56,842 nt of DNA from Pseudomonadota bacterium (GTDB taxonomy: Bacteria > Myxococcota_A > Polyangia > Polyangiales > Polyangiaceae), in NCBI GenBank assembly GCA_023423895.1, contig JAFAER010000157.1:1-56842 (forward strand), read 5' to 3'. Positions 32,744 through 40,809 of this stretch are shown here, one piece after another. A program made the translations under genes and the position numbers. Each line of letters begins with the position of its first letter. Position 1 is the stretch's first letter. Under the pieces are notes generated by a model. It was not told where the DNA came from and ran no database searches. It was given only the letters and a program-made list of their open reading frames with translations.

Positions 32744-33112
32744 CTACGCGCAGTATCGGCGGACCACGTCGATGAGCTCCTCGACCCGGAATGGCTTCTT
32801 CAGCCACCCTGCGTAGTGAGGAACCTGCACCCTTCCAAGGGCCGTCGTGTCTGCGGTGAGGACGATGATCGGCAGCGTCGCGAGCCGCGCATCTTTCGAG
32901 AGCTCGGCCGCGAGCTGAGCGCCGTTCATGGGTGCCATGTTCCAGTCGAGGAGCATGACGGAAGGAGCCGCGTGCGATCGTAGCCAGTCGAGCGCCTCGC
33001 GGCCGTCTCTGGCCTCGATGACCTCGTAGCCTTCGTCCTCGAGCGTCATTCGTACGGCTTCTCGAATGTCGTCGTCGTCATCGACGAGCAGGAGCGGGCG
33101 CCTCGCCTCCAT
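32744..33112 (-). CDS. Single-domain response regulator (receiver only)
   Basis: This 122-residue CheY-like receiver has the acidic cluster LLVDDDDD, the phospho-accepting Asp in VMLLDWNM (Asp56), the Thr switch in IIVLTADT and the invariant Lys in LKKPF. There is no output domain. It overlaps by 35 bases the end of a MASE1 histidine kinase gene on the same strand, so this kinase is its likely phosphodonor. Output may come through protein contact or a phosphorelay. Confidence 0.92.
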   Translation of the reverse strand: MEARRPLLLVDDDDDIREAVRMTLEDEGYEVIEARDGREALDWLRSHAAPSVMLLDWNMAPMNGAQLAAELSKDARLATLPIIVLTADTTALGRVQVPHYAGWLKKPFRVEELIDVVRRYCA

Positions 33113-34700
33113 GATCCATTTCCTCCGCTGAGGTTAGAGAGTGGTCGAGCGGAAGCCGCACGATGAACGCGGAGCCCTGGCCGCGCTCGCTGCGGACGCC
33201 GATCGAGCCGCCGCTTGCCTCGACGATCTGCCTCGAGATCCAGAGCCCGAGGCCAAAGCCTCCGAACTCACGCGTGCCGACGGCGCGCTCGAACTTCTGG
33301 AAGATCCGTTGCTGAACGTTCTCGTCGATGCCGATGCCGTGATCGCGCACGCACAGCACCGCCTCGTGGTTCTTCTCGAGGTTCACCACGACGGGCTTGC
33401 CGCGCCCATACTTGAGCGCGTTGCCGATCAGGTTCGTGATGACCTGATCGATCCGGGTCCGGTCCCAGCACCCGCGCACGTCACTCTCTCCCGTGACGGC
33501 GATCGGAGAGTGGACCTTCATGCTCGCCTCTCGGAAGCGTCCCACGACGTCACGTACCAGTTCGGCGAGATCGAGGGGCTCCGGCTCGAGCCGCAGGTTT
33601 CCTCCAGAGATCCGCGTCACGTCGAGGAGCTGCTCGATGAGCCGCTCCAGTCGCCTCCCGCTGCTCGCTACTTTCGCAAGTCGCTCGCCGACGGCGACTT
33701 TCGGGTTCCTCGCAACGGCGCGCTGGAGACCTTCGACCTGGGTCAACATGGCCGCCAGCGGCGTCCTCAGCTCGTGGCTCGCGACGGCGAGGAAGTCGTC
33801 GCGAGCGCGTACGGCCCGGGTCCGATCGGCCACCGCTCCGGCGACGACCAGCGGAGTCAACACTGCACATCCGAGGAACGTCTGGAGCTCGAGCAGGCTC
33901 CTCGCAAGCGTCGGCTCGATGAACGGCCCGGTCCCCTGAACGGTGCCCCAGACGGCGAACCCGGAGACGACCGCCGCGGCCGACGACGCGCCACACACTC
34001 CGAACCGGTGCGCCGCCCAGAGGAAGAGGGGGAAGAAGAGATATGGGTTGTCGAACGGATATTTGATGTCATCCCGGAAGAAGATCGCGATCGACGTGCC
34101 CACGAGGGCGAGCCCGAGCGCGGTCGCCTCCACCAGCTTGGCGGCGGAGATCCTGAACGAGCGCACGTTCGCCCAGGAGATGATGAGCGGCGCGACGATC
34201 AAGTTGCCGAGCAGGTTGCCGACCCACCACGCGCGCCATGTCCTCACCATCATGCTCGTCGAGACGACGCCGCCGAGGATCAGGCTCCCCGTGCACATGA
34301 CGGCGCTCAAGAGCGACGCGACGGCGACGGCCGCGACGAGCCCCAAGACGTGGCCGAGGCCGTCGAGTGATCTCTGGTAGCCCGTCATGCGGCGCAGCAG
34401 GTAGGCCGCGAGCCCGGTGTCGACCACGTTGCCGAGCGCGACCACGGCGATGACGAGCGGAGGCATGTTCCAGCTCCTCATCACGAGGGCGCTGCCGATG
34501 AGCACGGCAGGAAGGAGGTGGTAGCCGCGCAGCAGCACGGCCGCGAGGGCGATCCCGCTCGGCGGCCAGACGAGCGCCGCTATCCCGCTGACCGGCTCGA
34601 GCTCGAGCACGACGTGGCCGACGCTTGCGAAGGCGACGACGAGCGCGATGCTCTCCAAGAACGTCCCTCCCAGGCGGCGCCAGCGCTCCTCGATGAGCAT
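33078..34700 (-). CDS. MASE1-sensor histidine kinase
   Basis: This 540-residue kinase has an N-terminal MASE1 domain of about eight to nine membrane segments (LVWPPSGIALAAVLL, ALGNVVDTGLAAYLL, WWVGNLLGNLIVAPLII). The cytoplasmic kinase core follows: dimerisation/H-box ASHELRTPL with phospho-accepting His309, N-box NLIGNALKYG, and G-box residues DHGIGID and FGGFGLGLWIS. MASE1 is a sensor of uncharacterised signals found in kinases and diguanylate cyclases. It is cotranscribed with a single-domain response regulator whose start it overlaps. All catalytic motifs are complete. Confidence 0.92.
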   Translation of the reverse strand: MLIEERWRRLGGTFLESIALVVAFASVGHVVLELEPVSGIAALVWPPSGIALAAVLLRGYHLLPAVLIGSALVMRSWNMPPLVIAVVALGNVVDTGLAAYLLRRMTGYQRSLDGLGHVLGLVAAVAVASLLSAVMCTGSLILGGVVSTSMMVRTWRAWWVGNLLGNLIVAPLIISWANVRSFRISAAKLVEATALGLALVGTSIAIFFRDDIKYPFDNPYLFFPLFLWAAHRFGVCGASSAAAVVSGFAVWGTVQGTGPFIEPTLARSLLELQTFLGCAVLTPLVVAGAVADRTRAVRARDDFLAVASHELRTPLAAMLTQVEGLQRAVARNPKVAVGERLAKVASSGRRLERLIEQLLDVTRISGGNLRLEPEPLDLAELVRDVVGRFREASMKVHSPIAVTGESDVRGCWDRTRIDQVITNLIGNALKYGRGKPVVVNLEKNHEAVLCVRDHGIGIDENVQQRIFQKFERAVGTREFGGFGLGLWISRQIVEASGGSIGVRSERGQGSAFIVRLPLDHSLTSAEEMDHGGEAPAPARR

Positions 34701-34868
34701 GCTTCGGCAACCGTAGGCCGGTATTCTGAAGCGTCGAGTTCTGCGGCACGCGAAGGCCGTCTGTCGTCAGGCCCAGGTGGGTTGGTGGCGCGCGCGAGAG
34801 AGATGCTCGCCGACGAACGGCTGCGCGCCCTCGACTCGAGGAGCGCGCACCGTCGAAGAGGACGGCGA

Positions 34869-35804
34869 TTACTCGCGATCGGCGGCGAGGGCGTATTGAG
34901 CGCTCGCGTCTTCGAGATCGCTTGCGACCGCGTAGCCGATGGAGCCGTGCTGCGCGACGGCGACCGAGTAACCGTGGGCGCGGCCCACGCGGACCTGTGC
35001 CGTGCCGACGGCGCGCGGCTGGAGCTGTTCGGCGCCGCGGATCTGAACGCGACGAGGATCGTAGATGAAGACACTCACACGCTGGACGCCGCCGCTCGGC
35101 TGAGCGACCTCGTACTGGAGCATCGCTGCGCGCTCTCCGCCGTGGACCGGCAAGAGGCGCCCACCGACGAACTTGGCGTTCTTCTCGAGCTGCGGGACGT
35201 GGACCGGGACACCGACCTCACGCTCGAACGCGCGGACCTCTTTCGGGTCCGGAGTCTCGGGACGGAGCGGCCGGCGATGCACGTCCACGAACTGGTTCAC
35301 GAGCTCGTCGTTGCTGAAGCCGGCTCCGAGCCGAGCGCTGCCGTCGGCGCCTGCCATCGGTTGCTTTCCCGCGAAGCCCCACGCCACGGCGATTGCCGCT
35401 GCGCTCGCGAGCGGGAGCATCGTTCGCCAGTGCCGAAGCATCGAGGGGCGACCCGAGCCGATGCTCGCGGGCGCACCGAGGACGTCGGCGCTGACGGGAG
35501 CAGCCTCCGCGGCGACGGCATCTGCGCGCTTCTCGTCGCGAGCCGTCTGAGCCGCCATCGCAGCGAGCATGCGCGCGCGAACGTCGGCGGGGGCGGAGGT
35601 CCGTACGGCCTTCTTGAGCGATCCGCGAATGGCGCAATCCAGCGCGACGCGCTCGCGGCACGTCTCACACTGACCGAGGTGATCGTCGACTTCGAGGGTT
35701 TTAGCAGCGTCGAGCTGACCGTCGGCGTGGGCGCCGAGGAGACGAGCCATGGAGCTGCAACGCGAAGCTTCTCGATCCACTGGAGGAATCACTGCACCAA
35801 TCAA
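34869..35804 (-). CDS. Zinc-finger transmembrane anti-sigma factor
   Basis: This is a 311-residue protein. The N-terminus holds a zf-HC2 (ZAS) zinc site: Cys16, His42, Cys46, Cys49 (HLGQCETC). One membrane segment follows (LPLASAAAIAVAWGFAG) and then a periplasmic domain. The zinc ligand Cys16 lies upstream of Met19, so the start must be before 35750. A TTG at 35804 overlaps the sigma gene stop (TTGA) and follows AAAGGAGG by eight bases, strongly supporting this rare start. It should bind and hold the ECF sigma factor encoded just upstream, releasing it on an envelope or redox signal. Confidence 0.88.
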   Translation of the reverse strand: MIGAVIPPVDREASRCSSMARLLGAHADGQLDAAKTLEVDDHLGQCETCRERVALDCAIRGSLKKAVRTSAPADVRARMLAAMAAQTARDEKRADAVAAEAAPVSADVLGAPASIGSGRPSMLRHWRTMLPLASAAAIAVAWGFAGKQPMAGADGSARLGAGFSNDELVNQFVDVHRRPLRPETPDPKEVRAFEREVGVPVHVPQLEKNAKFVGGRLLPVHGGERAAMLQYEVAQPSGGVQRVSVFIYDPRRVQIRGAEQLQPRAVGTAQVRVGRAHGYSVAVAQHGSIGYAVASDLEDASAQYALAADRE

Positions 35805-36466
35805 GCGGAGGCCCTCCTTTTGGCCCGGTAAGCCGCGAGATCCGCGGGCTGATCATCTCGTTTTTCACTCACCGGTTCACCCTTCACGATACCGAGCGCC
35901 AGTGCGTGATTGTACAGCGAACGCTGCAGAAGCTTGCGACCTCGATGGAGGCGACTCATCACGGTCCCGATCGGGCAGCCCATGATCTGCGCGATCTCCT
36001 CGTAGCTGAACTCCTCGACGTCGCAGAGGATCACGGCGATCTTGAACTCCGTCGGGAGTGCGTCGAGGGCGCGCTGCACCTCGCCTTCGACGATCGGCAT
36101 CAACGCCGCCTGCTCGGGGTCGCGGAGCTGGCGCATCGTCGACGCGCTCACCCAGCCGTCGACCAGCGGGTCGGCATCCGGCCCCTCGAGCACCGATCGT
36201 TCCAGACCGCCGCGGCGGTATTTGTTGATGAAGGTGTTCGTCAGGATACGGAAGAGCCATGCCTTGAGGTTCGTCCCGGCATGGAACTGCTCGCGGGCCC
36301 GCATCGCCTTCAGGAGGGTGTCCTGGACGAGGTCCTCGGCCTCCGACGGATTGCGCGTGAGCTTGCACGCGACGGCATAAAGGGCGTCGAGATGCCCCAC
36401 TGCCTCCTCCGCGAAAGTGTCGGCGTTCGGGTTCGTAGCGGGCGGCGAGGTCGGAAGAAGGCTCAT
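35801..36466 (-). CDS. ECF-family RNA polymerase sigma factor
   Basis: This 221-residue ECF sigma factor has region 2 (ALYAVACKLTRNPSEAEDLVQDTLLKA, then LKAWLFRILTNTFINKYRR) and region 4 (LDALPTEFKIAVILCDVEEF, YEEIAQIMGCPIGTVMSRLHRGRKLL) with its helix-turn-helix. The gene overlaps a zinc-finger anti-sigma gene, the usual regulatory pair. A perfect inverted repeat (GGTTACGCC / GGCGTAACC) lies directly upstream of the start, possibly an operator or autoregulatory element. Targets cannot be inferred. Confidence 0.95.
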   Translation of the reverse strand: MSLLPTSPPATNPNADTFAEEAVGHLDALYAVACKLTRNPSEAEDLVQDTLLKAMRAREQFHAGTNLKAWLFRILTNTFINKYRRGGLERSVLEGPDADPLVDGWVSASTMRQLRDPEQAALMPIVEGEVQRALDALPTEFKIAVILCDVEEFSYEEIAQIMGCPIGTVMSRLHRGRKLLQRSLYNHALALGIVKGEPVSEKRDDQPADLAAYRAKRRASA

Positions 36467-36473
36467 CGTGGGT

Positions 36474-36502
36474 GGTTACGCCTTTCTCTGTTGGGCGTAA
36501 CC
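36474..36502 (-). promoter_or_regulatory. Perfect inverted repeat at the ECF sigma gene start
   Basis: GGTTACGCC and GGCGTAACC (9 bp each) flank an 11-base spacer. The element ends seven bases before the ATG, where a ribosome-binding site would lie; none is otherwise visible. It could be a repressor site on DNA or an mRNA hairpin controlling translation. Confidence 0.65.
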
Positions 36503-36666
36503 CCCATGGTAAGTCCGCTATTCCTGCGATCTAGCTCGGCTTTGAGCTTTGCCTCTTTGTCGACCCAGCGGCGCCCGGGTCCCCGATCCGCGTCAAAACG
36601 GCGCTCGGGCACGCTACAGCCGGACGCATTTCCGCGCGGTTGCGGAAGCGCGACCGGTGCCCCCGC

Positions 36667-37320
36667 TCAGGGCTCTTTGTTGCCCAGCGACTTGAGCTTT
36701 TCTTCGAGCTCTTCGATGCGGGCGTTGAGCCGCTTGATCTCGTGCTGGAGCTGCTGCCACGGGAGAAGGTTGGGAACGACGGCCTTCACGCGCTCGTCGA
36801 TCTTCGTCTGCCAGTCCTCCCAGGTCTCTTTTGCCTGCTCGACGAGGCTGGGCTTTCCCGGGGACGAGGGCGGTGCGGCAGGCACCCCGTTCTCTTGGTC
36901 GTCGGACGCTGCCTTGGCCATCGGCGTCTCCGCGAGCGTCGCCTTGCCGCCGGCGGGAGGCTCGCTCTTCACGCTGCCCGGAATGAGCCGGCCGATCGGT
37001 CCTTCGCGGAGGTCCGACAAAACCTTCTCGGTCCGCTGGTGGATGAGGTCCTTGAGGGTCTGGAGCGGGACGTTGCGGCTCGAGGAGGCCTTCTGCTTCT
37101 GCTCCTCGTAGATGATCTGCGCGAGGGTGACCTCGGTGAGGTCCTCCTTCGTGTTGTTGTCGATGATCTGGACTTCCTCACCGCCGCGGACCATCTCCGC
37201 GATCTGAAGGAGCGTCACGTACCGGCTGTCTTTCGTGTCGTACAGCTTCCGGTTCGAGTACCGCTTGATGACGCGCCGCGGCCGTTCATCCGTCGCGTTC
37301 TCTTGGGCCTTGTTGTCCAC
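36667..37320 (-). CDS. phaR: Polyhydroxyalkanoate synthesis regulator, PhaR-like
   Basis: This 217-residue protein starts with GTG, with AGGAG five to six bases ahead. Residues about 15-75 are the PhaR/PhbR DNA- and polymer-binding N-domain: RVIKRYSNRKLYDTKDSRYVTLLQI then VQIIDNNTKEDLTEVTLAQII. The middle is low complexity, and the last 30 residues form a coiled coil (LQHEIKRLNARIEELEEKLKSL). PhaR represses phasin genes and is released by binding the polymer. No PHA synthase or phasin gene is in the window. Divergent ABC gene 78 bases away. Confidence 0.9.
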   Translation of the reverse strand: MDNKAQENATDERPRRVIKRYSNRKLYDTKDSRYVTLLQIAEMVRGGEEVQIIDNNTKEDLTEVTLAQIIYEEQKQKASSSRNVPLQTLKDLIHQRTEKVLSDLREGPIGRLIPGSVKSEPPAGGKATLAETPMAKAASDDQENGVPAAPPSSPGKPSLVEQAKETWEDWQTKIDERVKAVVPNLLPWQQLQHEIKRLNARIEELEEKLKSLGNKEP

Positions 37321-37398
37321 GGGAGCTCCTGGGATCCAAGATACACCAACGCGGAGCGTCGAGAAGCATCCTCGAAACCTCCCCGAAACGTTTAGCTC

Positions 37399-38235
37399 GT
37401 GAAAGTTTCTCTTCTCCTTCATGCGGTTACCGCTGGCTATTCGGCCGGACGGCCCGGCGAAAAGGCGTCCAGCAGTCTTCCGCCTGCAGAGCTTCGTGAT
37501 GTGACCCTCGAGGTCGCTGCGGGCCAGATGCTCTGCGTCCTCGGCCCGAACGGCGCTGGCAAGACCACGCTCGTTCGCGTTGCTTCCGGCGTCTTGGCTC
37601 CCCGGTCCGGAGAGGTTCGCTTGCTTGGCGAGCCGCTCGTGGGGCGCTCCAGGAGCGACGTTGCGCGTGTGCTCGCCGTCGTCGAGCAGACGCAGGAGAT
37701 CGCCGGCAGCTTCACCGTTCGCGAGGTCGTCGCGATGGGCCGCGCGCCCCATCAAGGGGGCTGGATGCGCTCGTCGGAAGAGGACGAGCACATCATCGAT
37801 GACGCGCTCGCCCGCTGCGACCTCGTTGGGCTCGCGTCGCGTCCCGCGCGAGCGCTCTCGGGAGGTGAACAGAAACGCGTCGCCGTTGCGCGTGCGCTCG
37901 TGCAGGAGCCGAAGGTGCTTCTCCTCGACGAGCCTGGCGCGTTTCTAGACGTTCGTCATCAGCTCGATCTTTACGAGCTCCTTGCGACGGAGGTGAAGGA
38001 GCGCGGGCTCGCGTGCCTCGTCGTGATGCACGACTTGAACGTTGCCGCGCAGTTCGCCGATCGCGTCGTGTTGATGAAGGACGGCCGGGTGATCGCGGCA
38101 GGCGAAGTAGCCGACGTGATGACGTGGAAGACGCTCAAGGAGACATTCGACACCGATCTATATTGCGGCGTGAACGATCTGACCGGCGCTCGCTTCTTCC
38201 TGCCGATGCGGCGGAAGACCAGCGCTCAGAGGTAG
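37399..38235 (+). CDS. ABC transporter ATPase, FecE/BtuD-like
   Basis: This 278-residue ATPase is of the iron-siderophore/heme/cobalamin importer class. It has Walker A GPNGAGKTT, the class-typical AVVEQTQEIAGSFTVREVVAMGRAPHQ, signature LSGGEQKRVAVARAL, Walker B VLLLDEPGAFLD and switch VMHDLN. The start is GTG. No FecCD-type permease or binding protein is adjacent, so it is an orphan ATPase here. It ends 10 bases past the end of the convergent TlpA-like gene. Confidence 0.88.
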   Translation: MKVSLLLHAVTAGYSAGRPGEKASSSLPPAELRDVTLEVAAGQMLCVLGPNGAGKTTLVRVASGVLAPRSGEVRLLGEPLVGRSRSDVARVLAVVEQTQEIAGSFTVREVVAMGRAPHQGGWMRSSEEDEHIIDDALARCDLVGLASRPARALSGGEQKRVAVARALVQEPKVLLLDEPGAFLDVRHQLDLYELLATEVKERGLACLVVMHDLNVAAQFADRVVLMKDGRVIAAGEVADVMTWKTLKETFDTDLYCGVNDLTGARFFLPMRRKTSAQR

Positions 38236-38846
38236 CGGCGAACGATCTCGTCGAGCGCGCTGTCGCTCGTCACGCCACGGCGTACGGCCACGACCTTTCC
38301 GGTCTTCGACACGACCACGAGCGTGGGCAGGCTCGAGACGCCGTACTGCTTCGCGATCGTGTTGTTCTCGTCGTAGACGATCGGAAAGCCGAGCCCCTTC
38401 TTGCGGACGAATCGCTCGGCCAGTCCGTCTTCGTCGCTCGTGTTGACGCCGACGACCGCAAGGCCCTTGTCCTTGTAGCGCTGTGCGATCGCATTCATGA
38501 TCGGCGCCTCTGCCTGACAGGGGCCACACCAGGTCGCCCAGAAGTCGAGCACGACCGGGCGACCTCGAAGCTTGCTCAGCTCGAGGTGGGTCGGGGCAGC
38601 GCCACCTGCACCACCTCCGCTGCCGAGCGCATCACCGTTCGCCACGATCCGCGCGGTGAAATTCGGAGCATCTTCATCTAGCGCAGCGCCTTCGCAGCCG
38701 CGCGTCATCCTTGGAACGAGCGCGAAGCCGGCCGCCAGAGCAACGACCGCGAGCGCGGCACGGAGGCTGCTTCGGGAGCTTTGCCGCTCCGGCGGAGCTT
38801 CAGGCGTACCCTCGAAGGTGGTCGCGAGATCGTCGGCGTCGGACAC
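38226..38846 (-). CDS. TlpA/ResA-like membrane-anchored thioredoxin
   Basis: This 206-residue protein has one N-terminal membrane segment (about 26-44, LRAALAVVALAAGFALV) and a periplasmic thioredoxin fold. It has the AhpC/TSA-type entry GRPVVLDFWATWCGPC, the redox pair WCGPC, and the cis-Pro loop SSLPTLVVV. Such proteins reduce disulfides, often in cytochrome c maturation. The start is taken as GTG at 38846; an upstream extension overlaps the kup leader. It is divergent from kup. Confidence 0.85.
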   Translation of the reverse strand: MSDADDLATTFEGTPEAPPERQSSRSSLRAALAVVALAAGFALVPRMTRGCEGAALDEDAPNFTARIVANGDALGSGGGAGGAAPTHLELSKLRGRPVVLDFWATWCGPCQAEAPIMNAIAQRYKDKGLAVVGVNTSDEDGLAERFVRKKGLGFPIVYDENNTIAKQYGVSSLPTLVVVSKTGKVVAVRRGVTSDSALDEIVRRYL

Positions 38847-38910
38847 GGCGAAGACATAGCAAGCGCCATTGCGATGCGCCACGACACGGGATACGAACGA
38901 CAGGCCGCCG

Positions 38911-40800
38911 ATGAGCGCCCCTCCAAGTGGACCGAGGTCCCCCAGCGACCTCGCCAAGCTGTCTCTCGGTGCCCTCGGTGTCGTCTACGGCGACATCGGA
39001 ACGTCGCCGCTCTACGCGATGAAGGAGTGCTTTTCGCCTCCTCACGGGACTGCGGTCACCGAGCACAACGTCCTCGGCATTCTCTCCCTCTTCTTCTGGG
39101 CGCTCACGCTCGTCATCGTCGTGAAGTACCTGACGTTCGTGATGCGAGCGGACAACGGCGGCGAGGGCGGCACCTTCGCGCTGATCGCGTTGCTCGATCC
39201 GAAACGTGCAGAGCGCACGCGTCCCGGGATGTTGCTCGTCCTGCTGGGTCTCTTCGGTGCGTCGCTGTTGAGCGGCGAGGGGATCATCACGCCCGCCGTC
39301 TCCGTCCTCGGCGCCGTCGAGGGGCTGAAGGAGGCGACCGACAAGTTCGAGCCGTTCATCGTCCCGCTCTCGGTCGGGATCATCCTGGGTCTCTTCATGA
39401 TCCAGAAGCGTGGGACCGGCCGTGTCGGCGCGATCTTCGGGCCCGCGATGCTCCTCTGGTTCGCGACGATCTCCGTCATCGGCCTGCGGTGGATCGTGAA
39501 GCGACCCGACGTGCTCGCCGCGGTGAACCCCGCGTACGCCGTCGAGTTCATGCAGCACCACAAGGGACATGGCTTCCTCGTCCTCGGAAGCGTGGTCCTA
39601 TGTTTCACCGGAGGTGAGGCGCTCTACGCGGACATGGGCCACTTCGGAAAAGGCCCGATCCGGTTCGCCTGGTACGCGGTGGTGTTCCCTGCGCTGCTCT
39701 TCAACTATTTCGGCCAGGGCGCGCTCCTCCTGGAGAAGGGCGCCGTTCCGCACACGTTTTTCGGTCTCGTCGACGGATGGGCACGTTACCCGCTCGCCGT
39801 CATCGCGACGGTCGCAGCGGTGATCGCCTCACAAGCGCTGATCTCGGGATCGTTCTCTCTCGCCCGCGCAGCGGTCCAGCTCGGGTTCTTTCCGCGCGTG
39901 AAGATCGTCCACACGTCGGGGTCGAGCGAGGGACAGATCTACGTCCCGGAGGTGAACTGGGGGCTCGCCGTCGCCTGCATCGCGCTCGTCCTCGGCTTCG
40001 GCTCGTCGTCCAAGCTCGCGGCGGCCTACGGAATCGCCGTCACGGGTACGATGAGCATCACGTCGGTGCTCTTCTTCGCGGTCGCGCGTGGCCGCTGGAA
40101 GTGGAGCCTCCTCACCGCGGGGCCGCTCGTCGGCCTCTTCCTCGCGGTCGACCTATCGTTCTTCTCGGCCAACCTGGTGAAGCTGACGCACGGCGGCTGG
40201 GTGCCGCTCGTCATCGGCGCGGTCGTCTTCACGGTCATGACGACGTGGCGGCGCGGCCGCGAGCTGCTCGGGCAGGCCTTCGTCGCGCAGACGTTGCCGC
40301 TCGATCTGTTCATGGGGGACTTGAAGGAGCTGAAGCCGATGCGCGTGCCCGGCACCGCCGTCTTCATGACCTCGAACCCGAAGGGAGCTCCGCCCGTCCT
40401 TCTCCACCACTTCAAGCACAACAAGATGCTGCACGAGCAGGTGATCCTGCTCTCGATCGCGACGCAGCACATTCCCGAGGTGCCGCACTCCGGGCGCATC
40501 AAGGAGCTCGTCGACCTCGGCGACGGGTTCTGGCAGGTGGTGGCGAGCTACGGCTTCATGCAGACGCCGAACGTCCTCGAGGTGCTCGAGCAGTGTGCCC
40601 TCCGGGGCCTCCTCACGAGCACGTCCGACACGAGCTACTTCCTCGGCCGCGAGACGTTGATCATCACCAACAAGCGCAACCTTGCGCGCTGGCGGAAGAT
40701 GCTCTTCACGTTCATGAGCCGGAACGCACGACCCGCGAACGCGTTCTTCCAGATCCCTCCAAACCGCGTGGTGGAGCTGGGTACGCAGATCGAGCTCTGA
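38911..40800 (+). CDS. kup: Kup-type potassium transporter
   Basis: This 629-residue protein matches the KUP/HAK/KT family in length and order. It opens with LSLGALGVVYGDIGTSPLYAMKE, the K+-binding first membrane segment, and has about twelve membrane segments including EGGTFALIALL, LVLLGLFGASLLSGEGIITPAVSVLGAVEG and GGEALYADMGHFG. The C-terminal ~150 residues are a soluble domain (LPLDLFMGDLKELKPMRVPGTAVFMTSNP). It imports K+ with protons. The ATG at 38911 fits the family N-terminus. Confidence 0.95.
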   Translation: MSAPPSGPRSPSDLAKLSLGALGVVYGDIGTSPLYAMKECFSPPHGTAVTEHNVLGILSLFFWALTLVIVVKYLTFVMRADNGGEGGTFALIALLDPKRAERTRPGMLLVLLGLFGASLLSGEGIITPAVSVLGAVEGLKEATDKFEPFIVPLSVGIILGLFMIQKRGTGRVGAIFGPAMLLWFATISVIGLRWIVKRPDVLAAVNPAYAVEFMQHHKGHGFLVLGSVVLCFTGGEALYADMGHFGKGPIRFAWYAVVFPALLFNYFGQGALLLEKGAVPHTFFGLVDGWARYPLAVIATVAAVIASQALISGSFSLARAAVQLGFFPRVKIVHTSGSSEGQIYVPEVNWGLAVACIALVLGFGSSSKLAAAYGIAVTGTMSITSVLFFAVARGRWKWSLLTAGPLVGLFLAVDLSFFSANLVKLTHGGWVPLVIGAVVFTVMTTWRRGRELLGQAFVAQTLPLDLFMGDLKELKPMRVPGTAVFMTSNPKGAPPVLLHHFKHNKMLHEQVILLSIATQHIPEVPHSGRIKELVDLGDGFWQVVASYGFMQTPNVLEVLEQCALRGLLTSTSDTSYFLGRETLIITNKRNLARWRKMLFTFMSRNARPANAFFQIPPNRVVELGTQIEL

Positions 40801-40809
40801 AGGTCGAGG

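Noticed and set aside
29636..32983. A 1115-codon open frame on the plus strand across gshB and ggt
   Set aside because: It is antisense to gshB and out of frame with ggt, with an Arg/Asp-rich composition that mirrors high-GC third-position bias. The enzymes in the other frames have full motifs.
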